Source of the DNA: Klebsiella aerogenes KCTC 2190
GTDB taxonomy: Bacteria; Pseudomonadota; Gammaproteobacteria; Enterobacterales; Enterobacteriaceae
Direction: 5' to 3'
Length of the DNA: 64,000 nucleotides
Assembly: GCF_000215745.1 (NCBI RefSeq)
Contig: NC_015663.1
Span: forward strand, 496,001-560,000
Below are positions 27,373 to 36,769 of the stretch, piece after piece. Below the pieces are notes generated by a model that saw only the letters and a list, made by a program, of their open reading frames with translations, did not search any database and had not been told where the DNA came from. Position numbers and translations under genes: made by a program. Position 1 is the first letter of the stretch; each line of letters begins with the position of its first letter.

Positions 27373-28923
27373 TCAGGCATTGGTCGCCGGTTTTTGCTCG
27401 ACGGATTTACTGTTCTCCAGCATACGGCGCACCGGCACAATCAACACGCACAACACCGCAGCGCAGATCAGCAGCGCCGTCGAGCAGCGGGCGAACAGAT
27501 CCGGCAGCATATCCAGCTGGTCGGCCTTCACGTGGCCGCCAATCAGCCCCGCCGCCAGGTTACCCAGCGCGCTGGCGCAGAACCACAGCCCCATCATCTG
27601 GCCGCGCATTCTTTCCGGCGCCAGTAGGGTCATAGTTGCCAGGCCTATCGGGCTCAGACACAGTTCGCCCAGCGTCAGCATCAGAATGCTGCCCACCAGC
27701 CACAGCGGCGATACGCCGGCGCCGCCGTTGCTCAGCACGTTCTGCGCCGCCAGCATCATCAGGCCGAAGCCCGCCGCCGCGCACAGAATCCCGATAACAA
27801 ACTTGGTGATGCTGCTCGGGCGCACGTTTTTGCGCGCCATTGCCGGCCATGCCCAGCTAAATACCGGCGCCAGCAGGATGATAAACAGGGCGTTAATCGA
27901 CTGGAACCACACCGCCGGGATTTCGAAATCGCCAATCATGCGGTTGGTGTAGTCGTTCGCAAACAGGTTAAAGGAGGTCGGTTTCTGTTCGAAGGCTGAC
28001 CAGAAGAAGGCGGCGGAAACCAGCAGAATAAAGCAGACCAGCAGACGCGCGCGCTCTTTACGGTTAAGTCCCGCAAAAACGAACAGGTAGATGAAATAGA
28101 GCACCACCGACGCGGCAATCACGTATACCAGCATGCTGGCGACCGCCACCGGGTTAATGACTATCACCCCCTGAGCAATCAGCGTAATCACCACCGCCAC
28201 GCCGACCGCCAGCGCCAGCAGCCAGGCGCCAACGCCGTTTTTCTTCGCGACGGGACTATTCCAGGTAGAGTCGAGACCCACTTCGCTGTCGTAGCGTTTC
28301 ATTGCCGGGACCGCGAAAAGGCGGAAAATCACCAGCGCCACCAGCATACCGATACCACCGATGCCGAAGCCCCAGTGCCAGCCGTGGGATTTAATCAGCC
28401 AGCCGGAAATCAGCGGCGCGATAAACGACCCCATATTGATACCCATATAGAACAGCGAGAAACCGCCATCGCGACGGCTATCGCCTTTCTTATACAGCGT
28501 ACCGACCATCACCGAGATGCAGGTTTTAAACAGGCCGGAACCGAGCACGATAAACATCAGCCCGATAAAGAACAGGTTGTTGCCCATAAACGCTGACAGC
28601 GCAATCGACAGATGGCCCAGCGCGATCAGAATCGAGCCGTACCACACCGCTTTCTGCTGGCCAAGCCAGTTGTCCGCCAACCAGCCGCCCGGCAGCGCCG
28701 CCAGGTACATGGCGCCCGCGAAGATGCCGACGATGGCCGACGCGTTCTCACGGGCTAAGCCCATACCGCCGTCATAGACGGTGGCCGCCATGAACAGGAT
28801 TAATAACGGGCGAATGCCATAAAACGAGAATCGCTCCCACATTTCGGTGAAGAACAGCGATCCCAGAGGGTAAGGGTGACCAAAGAAGGTCCGGCTTTCA
28901 TTTTTGTTAACAGAGGAATGCAT
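27373..28923 (-). CDS. POT-family peptide:H+ symporter
   Basis: A 516-residue proton-dependent oligopeptide transporter. The N-terminal block GSLFFTEMWERFSFYGIRPLLILFM contains the ExxERFxYY-like motif (EMWERFSFYG), and GGFSLFYMGINMGSFIAPLISGW matches the second POT signature. About 14 TM segments. It is not close to E. coli DtpC as I recall it, so I give no symbol. Start at ATG 28923 is supported by GGGAG 5 bases upstream; a TTG 12 bases earlier overlaps that site. It is divergent from the ornithine decarboxylase unit. Confidence 0.88.
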   Translation of the reverse strand: MHSSVNKNESRTFFGHPYPLGSLFFTEMWERFSFYGIRPLLILFMAATVYDGGMGLARENASAIVGIFAGAMYLAALPGGWLADNWLGQQKAVWYGSILIALGHLSIALSAFMGNNLFFIGLMFIVLGSGLFKTCISVMVGTLYKKGDSRRDGGFSLFYMGINMGSFIAPLISGWLIKSHGWHWGFGIGGIGMLVALVIFRLFAVPAMKRYDSEVGLDSTWNSPVAKKNGVGAWLLALAVGVAVVITLIAQGVIVINPVAVASMLVYVIAASVVLYFIYLFVFAGLNRKERARLLVCFILLVSAAFFWSAFEQKPTSFNLFANDYTNRMIGDFEIPAVWFQSINALFIILLAPVFSWAWPAMARKNVRPSSITKFVIGILCAAAGFGLMMLAAQNVLSNGGAGVSPLWLVGSILMLTLGELCLSPIGLATMTLLAPERMRGQMMGLWFCASALGNLAAGLIGGHVKADQLDMLPDLFARCSTALLICAAVLCVLIVPVRRMLENSKSVEQKPATNA

Positions 28924-29390
28924 AACTTCTCCCAATAAGGCGATCTTAGCGCTTTGTCATGCCGAAAAGCATATTGACCATTTTTTCTACCTGCCTATCA
29001 TTCACACAGGCGTTAATTTTATTTAACCATTTGATAACCAGACGGTGGTTTTGTCTAGCCCCTGAGCGATATCTTTTAGATGAAAACTCGACCAGGCTCT
29101 CTTTTCCCAGATTTTATGTTGGCAATAAAGGGATAATGATTGACAGCGTTCTTTCGTACTACAGGAACCTCTTAATCCTTAATAAACATAATGTTAAGAG
29201 GATAGAAGTCAGAAAGTCCCGAGTATACGACATATTTCCGTCATATGGCTGAAATAACGCAATGATTAACCGGCCATTATTGATTTTAACCACATTGCAA
29301 CACAATATATTTACATATAAACAACAAACCAGTGAATAATGTTGGATAAGATCAAAATACCAGCTATTGATATCATAATGAGAGGCTATT
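28924..29390. other. Divergent regulatory region between POT gene and speFL
   Basis: About 470 AT-rich bases. A 97-codon open frame in it has no ribosome site and low coding character. I read it as control DNA for the two divergent units, with a CRP-like site at its speF-proximal end. Confidence 0.5.
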
Positions 29391-29406
29391 AGTGATCGGC
29401 GTCACA
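29391..29406. promoter_or_regulatory. CRP-like site upstream of speFL
   Basis: AGTGATCGGCGTCACA matches the CRP consensus TGTGA-N6-TCACA at 9 of 10 conserved positions. It lies 66 bases before the speFL start codon. Confidence 0.45.
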
Positions 29407-29471
29407 GATTAAGTCTAAGCCGGATATAGAATATGCCATACCTTCAGTCAATCATTTGAAAGGTGTATATC

Positions 29472-29576
29472 ATGGAAAACAATAACAGGATGATGCCACA
29501 CATAAGGCGGACAACGCATATTATGATGTTTGCTCACCGTAACAGCTTCGATTTTCATTTCTTTAATGCCCGGTAG
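29472..29576 (+). CDS. speFL: SpeFL, ornithine-sensing leader peptide
   Basis: A 34-codon leader frame: MENNNRMMPHIRRTTH, then IMMFAHRNSFDFHFFNAR, then TAG. It is nearly identical to the E. coli leader peptide SpeFL and has the same length. In E. coli the nascent peptide stalls the ribosome when ornithine is bound, which blocks rho-dependent termination and lets speF be transcribed. The arginine pair and the C-terminal FNAR segment are kept. AAGG (29460-29463 region) is its ribosome site. It lies 263 bases upstream of speF. Confidence 0.92.
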   Translation: MENNNRMMPHIRRTTHIMMFAHRNSFDFHFFNAR

Positions 29577-29588
29577 TCTTCCGACTAC
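29573..29588 (+). promoter_or_regulatory. Hairpin at the end of speFL
   Basis: GTAGTC, loop TTCC, GACTAC overlaps the speFL stop codon, and the flanking GCCC/GGGC extends the stem with one mismatch. A ribosome stalled at the leader stop would cover the left arm, so this is a plausible part of the ornithine-responsive switch. Confidence 0.6.
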
Positions 29589-29839
29589 GGGCGCTTCAGC
29601 ATACAGGTCTTCCTGCATCTTTTGTTGTTAATACAGGCATTCGCCTGTAGCTAACCGCGCTCGCCCTAATAAATCCTGCTATTTACCAGCCACCGGACTG
29701 GTAGGGTTTATTGCATCTCAAAAGGTACTCTACTGATATTTATTATATCAGCGGCAGACTATTACCTTTTGTCCGGCGTAATCAATTTCTCATTCGAGAA
29801 ATTGAGGGCCTGCTATTATCTGAAAATAAAGAGATAACA

Positions 29840-32038
29840 ATGACTGATTTAAAAATTGCCGTTAGCCGTACATGTCCAAACTGTTTTTCTACCCAGCGTA
29901 ATATTGTCAATACTAGCGAAACCAACTTTATTGATGTGGCCGCGGTAGTATTAACCCTGGAAGACATCGAATGCGGTAAACTCGATGAGTTAAAGGCCAC
30001 CGGCTATAACATCCCGGTATTTATCGCTATTAATAAAGAAGAGGTTGTCCCGGCCGAGTATATGGCTTCGGTGCAGGGGGTATTTGAACACGACGAAACC
30101 CGCAACGACTTTTACGGCCGCCAGCTGGAAGCCGCTGCGCATAAATATGAAACCGAGCTGCGTCCGCCATTCTTTAGCGCGCTGGTCGATTACGTCAAAC
30201 AGGGCAACAGCGCCTTTGACTGCCCGGGGCATCAGGGGGGTGAATTCTTCCGCCGTCATCCGGCCGGTAATCAGTTCGTCGAGTATTTCGGCGAGACGCT
30301 GTTCCGCTCCGACCTGTGCAACGCCGACGTCGCCATGGGTGACCTGCTGATCCACGAAGGGGCGCCATGCATTGCCCAACAGCATGCGGCAAAAGTCTTT
30401 AACGCCGATAAAACCTACTTCGTGCTCAACGGTACCTCCTCTTCTAACAAAGTGGTGCTCAACGCGCTGCTGACCCCGGGCGACCTGGTACTGTTCGACC
30501 GTAACAACCATAAATCCAATCACCACGGCGCGCTGCTGCAGGCCGGGGCGACACCGGTCTATCTGGAAACCGCACGTAACCCGTATGGTTTTATCGGCGG
30601 TATCGACGCCCACTGTTTCGAGGAGCGCTATCTGCGCGAGCTGGTCGGAGAAGTGGCGCCGAATCGGAAACAGGATGCCCGCCCGTTCCGCCTGGCGGTG
30701 ATCCAGTTAGGTACCTACGACGGCACCATTTATAACGCTCGTCAGGTGGTCGATAAAATTGGTCATCTGTGCGATTACATCCTGTTTGACTCCGCGTGGG
30801 TCGGCTATGAACAGTTCATTCCGATGATGGCTGATTGTTCGCCGCTGCTGCTGGAGCTGAACGAAAACGATCCGGGCATTCTGGTAACCCAGTCGGTGCA
30901 CAAACAGCAGGCCGGTTTCTCCCAGACCTCGCAAATCCATAAAAAAGACAGCCATATCAAAGGCCAGCAGCGCTATGTTCCGCATAAACGTCTGAATAAC
31001 GCCTTTATGATGCACGCCTCCACCAGCCCGTTCTATCCGCTGTTTGCCGCGCTGGATATCAACGCCAAAATGCATGAAGGCGAGAGCGGCCGCAACATGT
31101 GGATGGACTGCGTTATGAACGGCATCAAGGCGCGTAAGCTGATCCTTGAAAGCTGTAAGCACATCCGTCCATTTGTGCCAAAAATGGTCGATGGTAAACC
31201 GTGGCAGTCATATGAAACCGCGCAAATCGCCGTTGACCTGCGCTTCTTCGAGTTTGGCCCAGGCGAACGCTGGCACGCCTTTGACGGTTATGCCGAGCAT
31301 CAGTACTTTGTCGATCCGTGCAAACTTCTGCTGACCACCCCGGGGATCAATACCGCCAGCGGCGAATATGACGCCTTCGGCGTACCGGCCACCATTCTCG
31401 CCAACTTCCTGCGTGAAAACGGCGTGGTACCGGAAAAATGCGACCTCAACTCCATTCTGTTCCTGCTGACCCCGGCGGAAGATATGGCCAAACTGCAGCA
31501 GCTGGTCGCCCTGCTGGCGCGCTTCGATAAGCTGCTCGACGCCGATGCGCCGCTGCAGGAGGTTCTGCCGTCTATCTACAGCCAGCACAAAGAGCGTTAT
31601 GCCGGTTATACCCTGCGCCAGCTGTGTCAGGAAATGCATGATCTGTATGCCCGTCACAACGTTAAACAGCTGCAAAAAGAGATGTTCCGTAAAGATCACT
31701 TCCCGCGCGTGGTGATGAACCCGCAAGAGGCTAACTACGCCTATCTGCGCGGCCAGGTCGATCTGGTGCCGCTGCCGCAAGCCGAAGGCCGCGTGGCCGC
31801 TGAAGGCGCCCTGCCTTACCCGCCGGGAGTGCTGTGTGTAGTTCCGGGCGAAGTCTGGGGCGGCGCGGTGCTGCAGTACTTCACCGCACTGGAAGAAGGG
31901 ATCAACCTGCTGCCGGGCTTCGCGCCGGAACTGCAGGGGGTTTATATCCAGGAGCACGATGGCCGTAAACAGGTCTGGTGCTATGTCATCGCGGAAAGCG
32001 AGAAACAAAGCGCGCTGCTGAAAGGGGAAACTGTATGA
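29840..32038 (+). CDS. speF: SpeF, inducible ornithine decarboxylase
   Basis: A 732-residue PLP enzyme, the same length as E. coli SpeF and over most of its length almost identical to it. It converts ornithine to putrescine and CO2, consuming a cytoplasmic proton. The N-terminal wing domain is followed by the PLP-binding core with SAFDCPGHQGGEFFRRHPAG and the SVHK motif whose Lys355 binds PLP, then the C-terminal domain. I start at ATG 29840 (MTDLKIAVSRTCPNCF), which aligns with the E. coli start; a 43-residue longer reading is within the leader. It overlaps potE by ATGA. Confidence 0.97.
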   Translation: MTDLKIAVSRTCPNCFSTQRNIVNTSETNFIDVAAVVLTLEDIECGKLDELKATGYNIPVFIAINKEEVVPAEYMASVQGVFEHDETRNDFYGRQLEAAAHKYETELRPPFFSALVDYVKQGNSAFDCPGHQGGEFFRRHPAGNQFVEYFGETLFRSDLCNADVAMGDLLIHEGAPCIAQQHAAKVFNADKTYFVLNGTSSSNKVVLNALLTPGDLVLFDRNNHKSNHHGALLQAGATPVYLETARNPYGFIGGIDAHCFEERYLRELVGEVAPNRKQDARPFRLAVIQLGTYDGTIYNARQVVDKIGHLCDYILFDSAWVGYEQFIPMMADCSPLLLELNENDPGILVTQSVHKQQAGFSQTSQIHKKDSHIKGQQRYVPHKRLNNAFMMHASTSPFYPLFAALDINAKMHEGESGRNMWMDCVMNGIKARKLILESCKHIRPFVPKMVDGKPWQSYETAQIAVDLRFFEFGPGERWHAFDGYAEHQYFVDPCKLLLTTPGINTASGEYDAFGVPATILANFLRENGVVPEKCDLNSILFLLTPAEDMAKLQQLVALLARFDKLLDADAPLQEVLPSIYSQHKERYAGYTLRQLCQEMHDLYARHNVKQLQKEMFRKDHFPRVVMNPQEANYAYLRGQVDLVPLPQAEGRVAAEGALPYPPGVLCVVPGEVWGGAVLQYFTALEEGINLLPGFAPELQGVYIQEHDGRKQVWCYVIAESEKQSALLKGETV

Positions 32039-33351
32039 GCAAATCCAGTAACAAGATGGGAGTGGTACAGCTCACCATCTTAACCATGGTCAACATGATG
32101 GGCTCCGGCATCATCATGCTGCCCACCAAGCTGGCGGAGGTGGGGACTATCTCCATCATCTCCTGGCTGGTGACGGCGGTAGGATCGATGGCGCTGGCGT
32201 GGGCCTTCGCCAAATGCGGGATGTTTAGCCGTAAATCAGGCGGGATGGGCGGTTACGCCGAGTACGCGTTCGGCAAGTCTGGCAACTTTATGGCCAACTA
32301 TACCTACGGCGTCTCGCTGCTGATCGCCAACGTCGCCATCGCTATCTCCGCGGTGGGTTACGGCACCGAGCTGTTCGGCGCCACCCTGTCGCCGGTGCAG
32401 ATTGGCCTGGCGACTATCGGGGTGCTGTGGATCTGTACCGTAGCCAACTTCGGCGGCGCGCGCATTACCGGCCAGATCAGTAGCATCACCGTATGGGGGG
32501 TCATCATTCCGGTTGTCGGCCTGTGCGTCATCGGCTGGTTCTGGTTTAGCCCGACGATGTACGTCGAGTCCTGGAACCCGCACCACGTACCGTTCTTCGG
32601 CGCCGTTGGTTCGTCAATCGCCATGACGCTGTGGGCCTTCCTCGGTCTGGAATCCGCTTGCGCCAACACCGATGTGGTCGAAAACCCGGAACGTAACGTG
32701 CCGATCGCCGTACTCGGCGGTACCCTCGGCGCGGCGGTTATCTATATCGTTTCGACCAACGTCATCGCCGGGATCGTGCCGAACATGGACCTGGCTAACT
32801 CCACGGCGCCGTTTGGCCTGGCGTTTGCCCAGATGTTCACGCCTGGCGTAGGTAAAGTGATTATGGGGCTGATGGTGATGTCCTGCTGCGGTTCGCTGCT
32901 CGGCTGGCAGTTCACCATCGCGCAGGTCTTTAAATCATCGTCTGACGAAGGTTACTTCCCGAAAATCTTCTCCCGCGTCTCGGCTTCCGGCGCGCCGATT
33001 CAGGGGATGCTGACCATCGTTATCCTGCAAACCGGCTTGTCGCTGATGACCATTAGCCCATCGTTGAGCAACCAGTTCAACGTGCTGGTTAACCTGGCGG
33101 TGGTGACTAACATCATCCCGTACATTCTGTCGATGGCGGCGCTGGCGATTATCCAGAAAATGGCCAATGTGGAACCGGGCAAAGCGCGATCCACCAACGT
33201 GATTGCCTTTATCGGCGCGGTGTACAGCTTCTATGCGCTGTACTCCTCCGGCGAAGAGGCGATGCTCTACGGCGCGATCGTGACCTTTATGGGCTGGACG
33301 CTGTACGGCCTGGTATCACCGCGTTTTGAGATGAAAAACAAACACAGCTAA
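32035..33351 (+). CDS. potE: PotE, putrescine/ornithine antiporter
   Basis: A 438-residue 12-TM APC-family antiporter (MGVVQLTILTMVNMMGSGIIMLPTKLAEVGTISIISW). It exchanges cytoplasmic putrescine for external ornithine, completing the acid-resistance pair with SpeF. The Gly-rich TM1 motif GSGIIMLPTKL and the WAFLGLESA segment in TM6 match E. coli PotE. Start overlaps the speF stop (ATGA), giving translational coupling. A GC-rich hairpin follows. Confidence 0.96.
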   Translation: MSKSSNKMGVVQLTILTMVNMMGSGIIMLPTKLAEVGTISIISWLVTAVGSMALAWAFAKCGMFSRKSGGMGGYAEYAFGKSGNFMANYTYGVSLLIANVAIAISAVGYGTELFGATLSPVQIGLATIGVLWICTVANFGGARITGQISSITVWGVIIPVVGLCVIGWFWFSPTMYVESWNPHHVPFFGAVGSSIAMTLWAFLGLESACANTDVVENPERNVPIAVLGGTLGAAVIYIVSTNVIAGIVPNMDLANSTAPFGLAFAQMFTPGVGKVIMGLMVMSCCGSLLGWQFTIAQVFKSSSDEGYFPKIFSRVSASGAPIQGMLTIVILQTGLSLMTISPSLSNQFNVLVNLAVVTNIIPYILSMAALAIIQKMANVEPGKARSTNVIAFIGAVYSFYALYSSGEEAMLYGAIVTFMGWTLYGLVSPRFEMKNKHS

Positions 33352-33358
33352 TGCTGAA

Positions 33359-33385
33359 GCCGGCGGCGCGTCTGTCGCCGCCGGC
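33359..33385. terminator. Bidirectional terminator potE/rcnR
   Basis: Perfect 10-bp stem GCCGGCGGCG / CGCCGCCGGC with a 7-base loop between two convergent genes. Confidence 0.75.
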
Positions 33386-33399
33386 GCTATCCGTGGCCG

Positions 33400-33672
33400 C
33401 TATTTGATATAGGAATCCAGCACCTTCAGCACCACGTCCAAATCCTCTTCACGTTTCACTTCATCGCCTTCATGAACGATATGTTCCGTCAGATGGCCCT
33501 TGATCACTTCACGCATTAGCCCGTTTACCGCTCCGCGAATAGCGGCAATTTGCTGCAGCACGGCGGCGCATTCGTGCGGCTCATCCAGCATCTTTTTCAG
33601 CGCGCTCACCTGCCCCTCAATCTTGCTGGCTCTGGCCTGCAGCTTCTTTTTATCCCGAATCGTATGCGACAC
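33400..33672 (-). CDS. rcnR: RcnR, Ni/Co-responsive repressor
   Basis: A 90-residue all-helical regulator of the CsoR/RcnR family ([57 protein letters not shown], read in parts). The metal ligands of E. coli RcnR are present: His3, Cys35 in HECAAV, His60 and His64 (KGHLTEH). It represses rcnA and itself until Ni(II) or Co(II) binds. It is divergent from rcnA across 118 bases holding two operators. Confidence 0.95.
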   Translation of the reverse strand: MSHTIRDKKKLQARASKIEGQVSALKKMLDEPHECAAVLQQIAAIRGAVNGLMREVIKGHLTEHIVHEGDEVKREEDLDVVLKVLDSYIK

Positions 33673-33719
33673 GTTAACCTCACTGGCGAACTCAATGCCT
33701 CAATTATAGGTTTGTAATC

Positions 33720-33754
33720 TACTGGGGGGTAGTATCTTATACTGGGGGGGAGTA
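33720..33754. promoter_or_regulatory. Two RcnR operators
   Basis: TACTGGGGGGTAGTA (33720-33734) and TACTGGGGGGGAGTA (33740-33754) match the known RcnR site TACT-G6-N-AGTA; the two copies are 20 bases apart between rcnR and rcnA. Confidence 0.92.
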
Positions 33755-33790
33755 GAATCCCGTTCACCAACGACAACCAACTCTCTTCTT

Positions 33791-34897
33791 ATGAACGAAT
33801 TCTTACCTTTACTTCAGCAGGGCAATGCCTGGTTTTTCATTCCCAGCGCCATTCTGTTAGGCGCGCTACATGGCCTGGAACCGGGCCATTCAAAGACCAT
33901 GATGGCGGCGTTCATCATCGCCATTAAAGGCACGGTACGTCAGGCGGTGATGCTGGGCCTCGCCGCGACCCTTTCGCATACCGCCATCGTCTGGCTGATC
34001 GCCTTTGGCGGCATGTATTTTAGCCAGAAATTTACCGCCGAAGCGGCTGAACCCTGGCTACAGCTGGTTTCCGCGTTCATCATTCTCGGTACCGCAATAT
34101 GGATGTTCTGGCGCACCTGGCGCGGTGAACGTAACTGGCTGCAGGCCATGCAGGATCGGGATGCGCATCATCATGATGATGAAACGCAAATCGTCGACAC
34201 CGGCCACGGTCAAATCGCCCTTTCCATCTTCGAAGAAGGAGAACCGCCGCGCTGGCGCATTCGCACGCTAAGTGGCAACCAATGGGCCGCTGGCGATGTC
34301 TCACTGGCGACACGGCGCAGCGGGAGCAGCTTCGCGCAGATGTTCTCTTTTGTTGATAAAGGCGATTATTTAGAATCCGCGCAGACCATCCCGGAACCGC
34401 ATGACTTTAACGTACGCCTGACGCTCGGCCACCAGCGCCATACCCACGATTATGATCTGGCGTTTCATGAGCATCATCATCATGAACTGGATGGTCTTGA
34501 GGAAGGAAGTCAGGCCTATCAGGACGCCCACGAGCGGGCCCATGCAAACGATATTCAACGTCGCTTCGACGGCCGGGAGGTCACCAACTGGCAGATCTTA
34601 CTGTTCGGCCTGACCGGTGGATTGATTCCCTGCCCGGCGGCGATCACCGTACTGCTTATCTGCATCCAGCTCAAAGCCCTGACCTTAGGTGCGACGCTGG
34701 TCCTCTCATTCAGCATCGGCCTCGCGCTGACGCTGGTAACCGTCGGCGTTGGCGCGGCGGTAAGCGTTCGCCAGGTGGCCAAACGCTGGAGTGGTTTTAA
34801 CACGCTCGCCCGACGGGCCCCCTACTTTTCCAGCGTGCTAATCGGCGCGGTGGGGATCTATATGGCGATCCACGGCTATCTCGGCGTGAGAGGTTAA
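33791..34897 (+). CDS. rcnA: RcnA, nickel/cobalt efflux protein
   Basis: A 368-residue inner-membrane exporter of the NicO/RcnA family. TM1 region includes GALHGLEPGHSKTMMAAFI, which has the conserved HxxxxxH-type HGLEPGH motif, and TM4-5 holds GLTGGLIPCPAAITVLL. A long cytoplasmic loop is His/Asp-rich (RDAHHHDDE, HEHHHHELD), the feature that marks RcnA. Here the loop includes an extra ~90-residue beta-rich region between the His clusters, making it longer than the 274-residue E. coli protein. Expression is controlled by RcnR. Confidence 0.95.
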   Translation: MNEFLPLLQQGNAWFFIPSAILLGALHGLEPGHSKTMMAAFIIAIKGTVRQAVMLGLAATLSHTAIVWLIAFGGMYFSQKFTAEAAEPWLQLVSAFIILGTAIWMFWRTWRGERNWLQAMQDRDAHHHDDETQIVDTGHGQIALSIFEEGEPPRWRIRTLSGNQWAAGDVSLATRRSGSSFAQMFSFVDKGDYLESAQTIPEPHDFNVRLTLGHQRHTHDYDLAFHEHHHHELDGLEEGSQAYQDAHERAHANDIQRRFDGREVTNWQILLFGLTGGLIPCPAAITVLLICIQLKALTLGATLVLSFSIGLALTLVTVGVGAAVSVRQVAKRWSGFNTLARRAPYFSSVLIGAVGIYMAIHGYLGVRG

Positions 34898-34914
34898 TTT
34901 GAGATGAATTCAGC

Positions 34915-34934
34915 GCCGCGTGAGGATGCGCGGC
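34915..34934 (+). terminator. Hairpin after rcnA
   Basis: GCCGCG / CGCGGC stem with an 8-base loop, 17 bases after the rcnA stop; no T-run, so only a weak terminator call. Confidence 0.4.
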
Positions 34935-35013
34935 CTGACATTTCTGGGGAAGGTTAGCAGCCCTTCAACATGCTACAGTTGGCGCTGGATGTATTTACTT
35001 CAGGAATGACTTG

Positions 35014-35670
35014 ATGTCCGAGTTCCAGCGCCCACAGCTGACGTTGCCCAACGGAGCCGATAAACTGCTGCTCCACTCCTGCTGCGCTCCCTGCTCCGGG
35101 GAAGTGATGGAGGCGATTCAGGCCTCCGGTATCGACTACACCATTTTCTTCTATAACCCCAACATTCACCCGCAGAAAGAGTATGAAATCCGCAAGGAAG
35201 AGAATATTCGTTTTGCGCACAAACACGGTGTGCCGTTTATCGATGCCGATTATGACACCGATAACTGGTTCGCGCGGGCAAGGGGGATGGAATGGGAACC
35301 CGAGCGCGGCGTGCGCTGCACGATGTGCTTTGATATGCGCTTCGAACGCACCGCGCTCTATGCCTACGAGCACGGCTTTAGCGTTATCAGCAGTTCGCTG
35401 GGAATTTCACGCTGGAAGAACATGCAGCAAATCAACGACTGCGGCGAGCGCGCCGCCGGGCATTATCCAGGCATGGTCTACTGGGATTATAACTGGCGTA
35501 AACAGGGCGGATCCTCGCGGATGATCGATATCAGCAAGCGCGAGCGCTTTTACCAGCAGGAGTACTGCGGCTGCGTCTACTCGCTACGCGATAGCAATCG
35601 GCACCGTAAATCCCAGGGCCGACCGCTAATTAAGATCGGCAAGCTCTATTATGGCGATGAAGGTGAATAG
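35014..35670 (+). CDS. queH: QueH, epoxyqueuosine reductase
   Basis: A 218-residue member of the QueH (DUF208) family, which performs the last step of queuosine synthesis in tRNA, reducing epoxyqueuosine. It has the N-terminal [18 protein letters not shown] (Cys-Cys pair), the central [16 protein letters not shown]ys pair, and the [16 protein letters not shown]-terminal Cys pair: all metal/FeS ligands of the family. The ATG at 35014 follows CAGGAA; the TTG codon just before it is not needed. Confidence 0.93.
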   Translation: MSEFQRPQLTLPNGADKLLLHSCCAPCSGEVMEAIQASGIDYTIFFYNPNIHPQKEYEIRKEENIRFAHKHGVPFIDADYDTDNWFARARGMEWEPERGVRCTMCFDMRFERTALYAYEHGFSVISSSLGISRWKNMQQINDCGERAAGHYPGMVYWDYNWRKQGGSSRMIDISKRERFYQQEYCGCVYSLRDSNRHRKSQGRPLIKIGKLYYGDEGE

Positions 35671-35699
35671 CTGAAGAAAAGGGAATGATGTGGATAAAT

Positions 35700-35721
35700 A
35701 ACGGGCCAGCAAAGGTCCGTT
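35700..35721 (+). terminator. Terminator after queH
   Basis: AACGGGCC, loop AGCAAA, GGTCCGTT, followed by GTTTAATAA; one G-T pair in the stem. Confidence 0.65.
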
Positions 35722-35743
35722 GTTTAATAACTTCACATAAATT

Positions 35744-35980
35744 TCATACTCTATTTCCTGGCACAATCTTACGGATGAGATAGTTCAACCCCACGGTCAC
35801 AATCATCATCAACGTCAGCAAAACCCACAAGAAAGAGGGGTCGGCATCCCCATCGGCAAACCCCAAACCGGTGCTGTTCAAGAAATCGTTGCTAGTCCGG
35901 GATAAATAATCTAACAGCCCACCCAACGGGAAGAGAACGATGAAAAAAGAAGTTAATAAACAGAAAAATATTATGCGCAT
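35744..35980 (-). CDS. Hypothetical 78-residue two-TM membrane protein
   Basis: Two strong hydrophobic segments (IIFFCLLTSFFIVLFPLGGLL and FLWVLLTLMMIVTVGLNYLI) with a short polar acidic loop and a basic C-terminus (RKIVPGNRV). It is the last gene of an AT-rich minus-strand set, 183 bases after the preceding membrane protein. I do not recognise a family; by position it could be a second immunity or accessory protein. Confidence 0.6.
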   Translation of the reverse strand: MRIIFFCLLTSFFIVLFPLGGLLDYLSRTSNDFLNSTGLGFADGDADPSFLWVLLTLMMIVTVGLNYLIRKIVPGNRV

Positions 35981-36163
35981 TTCATTCCCTGGCGATCAAT
36001 TAAGGTTAGTCATATAATCACTTTCCGCACCGAGTTAATCTAATAGCTGTACATAATGACAGCGCGATCTTAAAGTCAATATCCAGACTACGATATCGTC
36101 ACGCATTGAATACTCAAATAGTAACTAACGCAGAAGTATGAACAATCATTGATACCCAAAATC

Positions 36164-36754
36164 TTAACCAGACGAGTGTTTCAATTTTATTTGCTGGCGG
36201 GAGACCCGATTTAGTAAGTAAAATGCGATTGTTTTAGTGAACATAACCGTATTGAGGCATTTGATGCCGATCGCGATAAAAAACACTCCTAAAATAGCAC
36301 CGAGGAGATCGCCCGCATCATTACCTCCCCCCATAATGAAAGTAATAACAGCGAATAATAAAAATGCTATTGCAATAATTCCTGTCCCAGTAATGACACA
36401 TAAAAGAGATTTCAGACCTATCAATCGGCCTCGTGCAGTAAGAAACGCCGGAATACAAATCAATATGCTATACAAAACTCCCGAGGGAAAAGCCGCAGCC
36501 AGTATAGCATAATCAGGCCATCCATTAAGCCTGAAAATAATTTCCCACACGGTAATTTGCGGCATAACAAAGCAAAAAACAGCAAATAGTATTCCGCCCA
36601 CCATTGGAATACTGAGCGTATGCCCCCCGACTTTTGCTCCTACATATTCGGTCAATCGCTGCTTAACCATCTCAAGTTGTCGGGGACTCATTGACGCAAG
36701 ATTTTTTTCCACATCAATATTTAACACAAGGCTGTTTTTTATATGCTCAATCAT
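36164..36754 (-). CDS. Hypothetical multi-TM membrane protein (putative immunity protein)
   Basis: A 196-residue protein with a soluble N-terminal helix region (about 1-45) and four to five TM segments: IPMVGGILFAVFCFVMP, YAILAAAFPSGVLYSILICIPAFL, LLCVITGTGIIAIAFLLFAVITFIM and LLGAILGVFFIAIGIKCL. It starts 15 bases after the stop of the toxin-like gene on the same strand, which suggests co-expression. Polytopic membrane proteins of this size are common immunity partners of pore-forming toxins and T6SS effectors; that role is inference. Confidence 0.62.
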   Translation of the reverse strand: MIEHIKNSLVLNIDVEKNLASMSPRQLEMVKQRLTEYVGAKVGGHTLSIPMVGGILFAVFCFVMPQITVWEIIFRLNGWPDYAILAAAFPSGVLYSILICIPAFLTARGRLIGLKSLLCVITGTGIIAIAFLLFAVITFIMGGGNDAGDLLGAILGVFFIAIGIKCLNTVMFTKTIAFYLLNRVSRQQIKLKHSSG

Positions 36755-36769
36755 TATGCCAACCAGATT

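Noticed and set aside
28959..29252. 97-codon frame between the POT gene and speFL
   Set aside because: No ribosome site, AT-driven composition, and it lies in a region expected to hold two divergent promoters.
29711..29839. 43-residue N-terminal extension of SpeF
   Set aside because: Lies in the regulatory leader, no ribosome site, and the E. coli protein starts at the position of ATG 29840.
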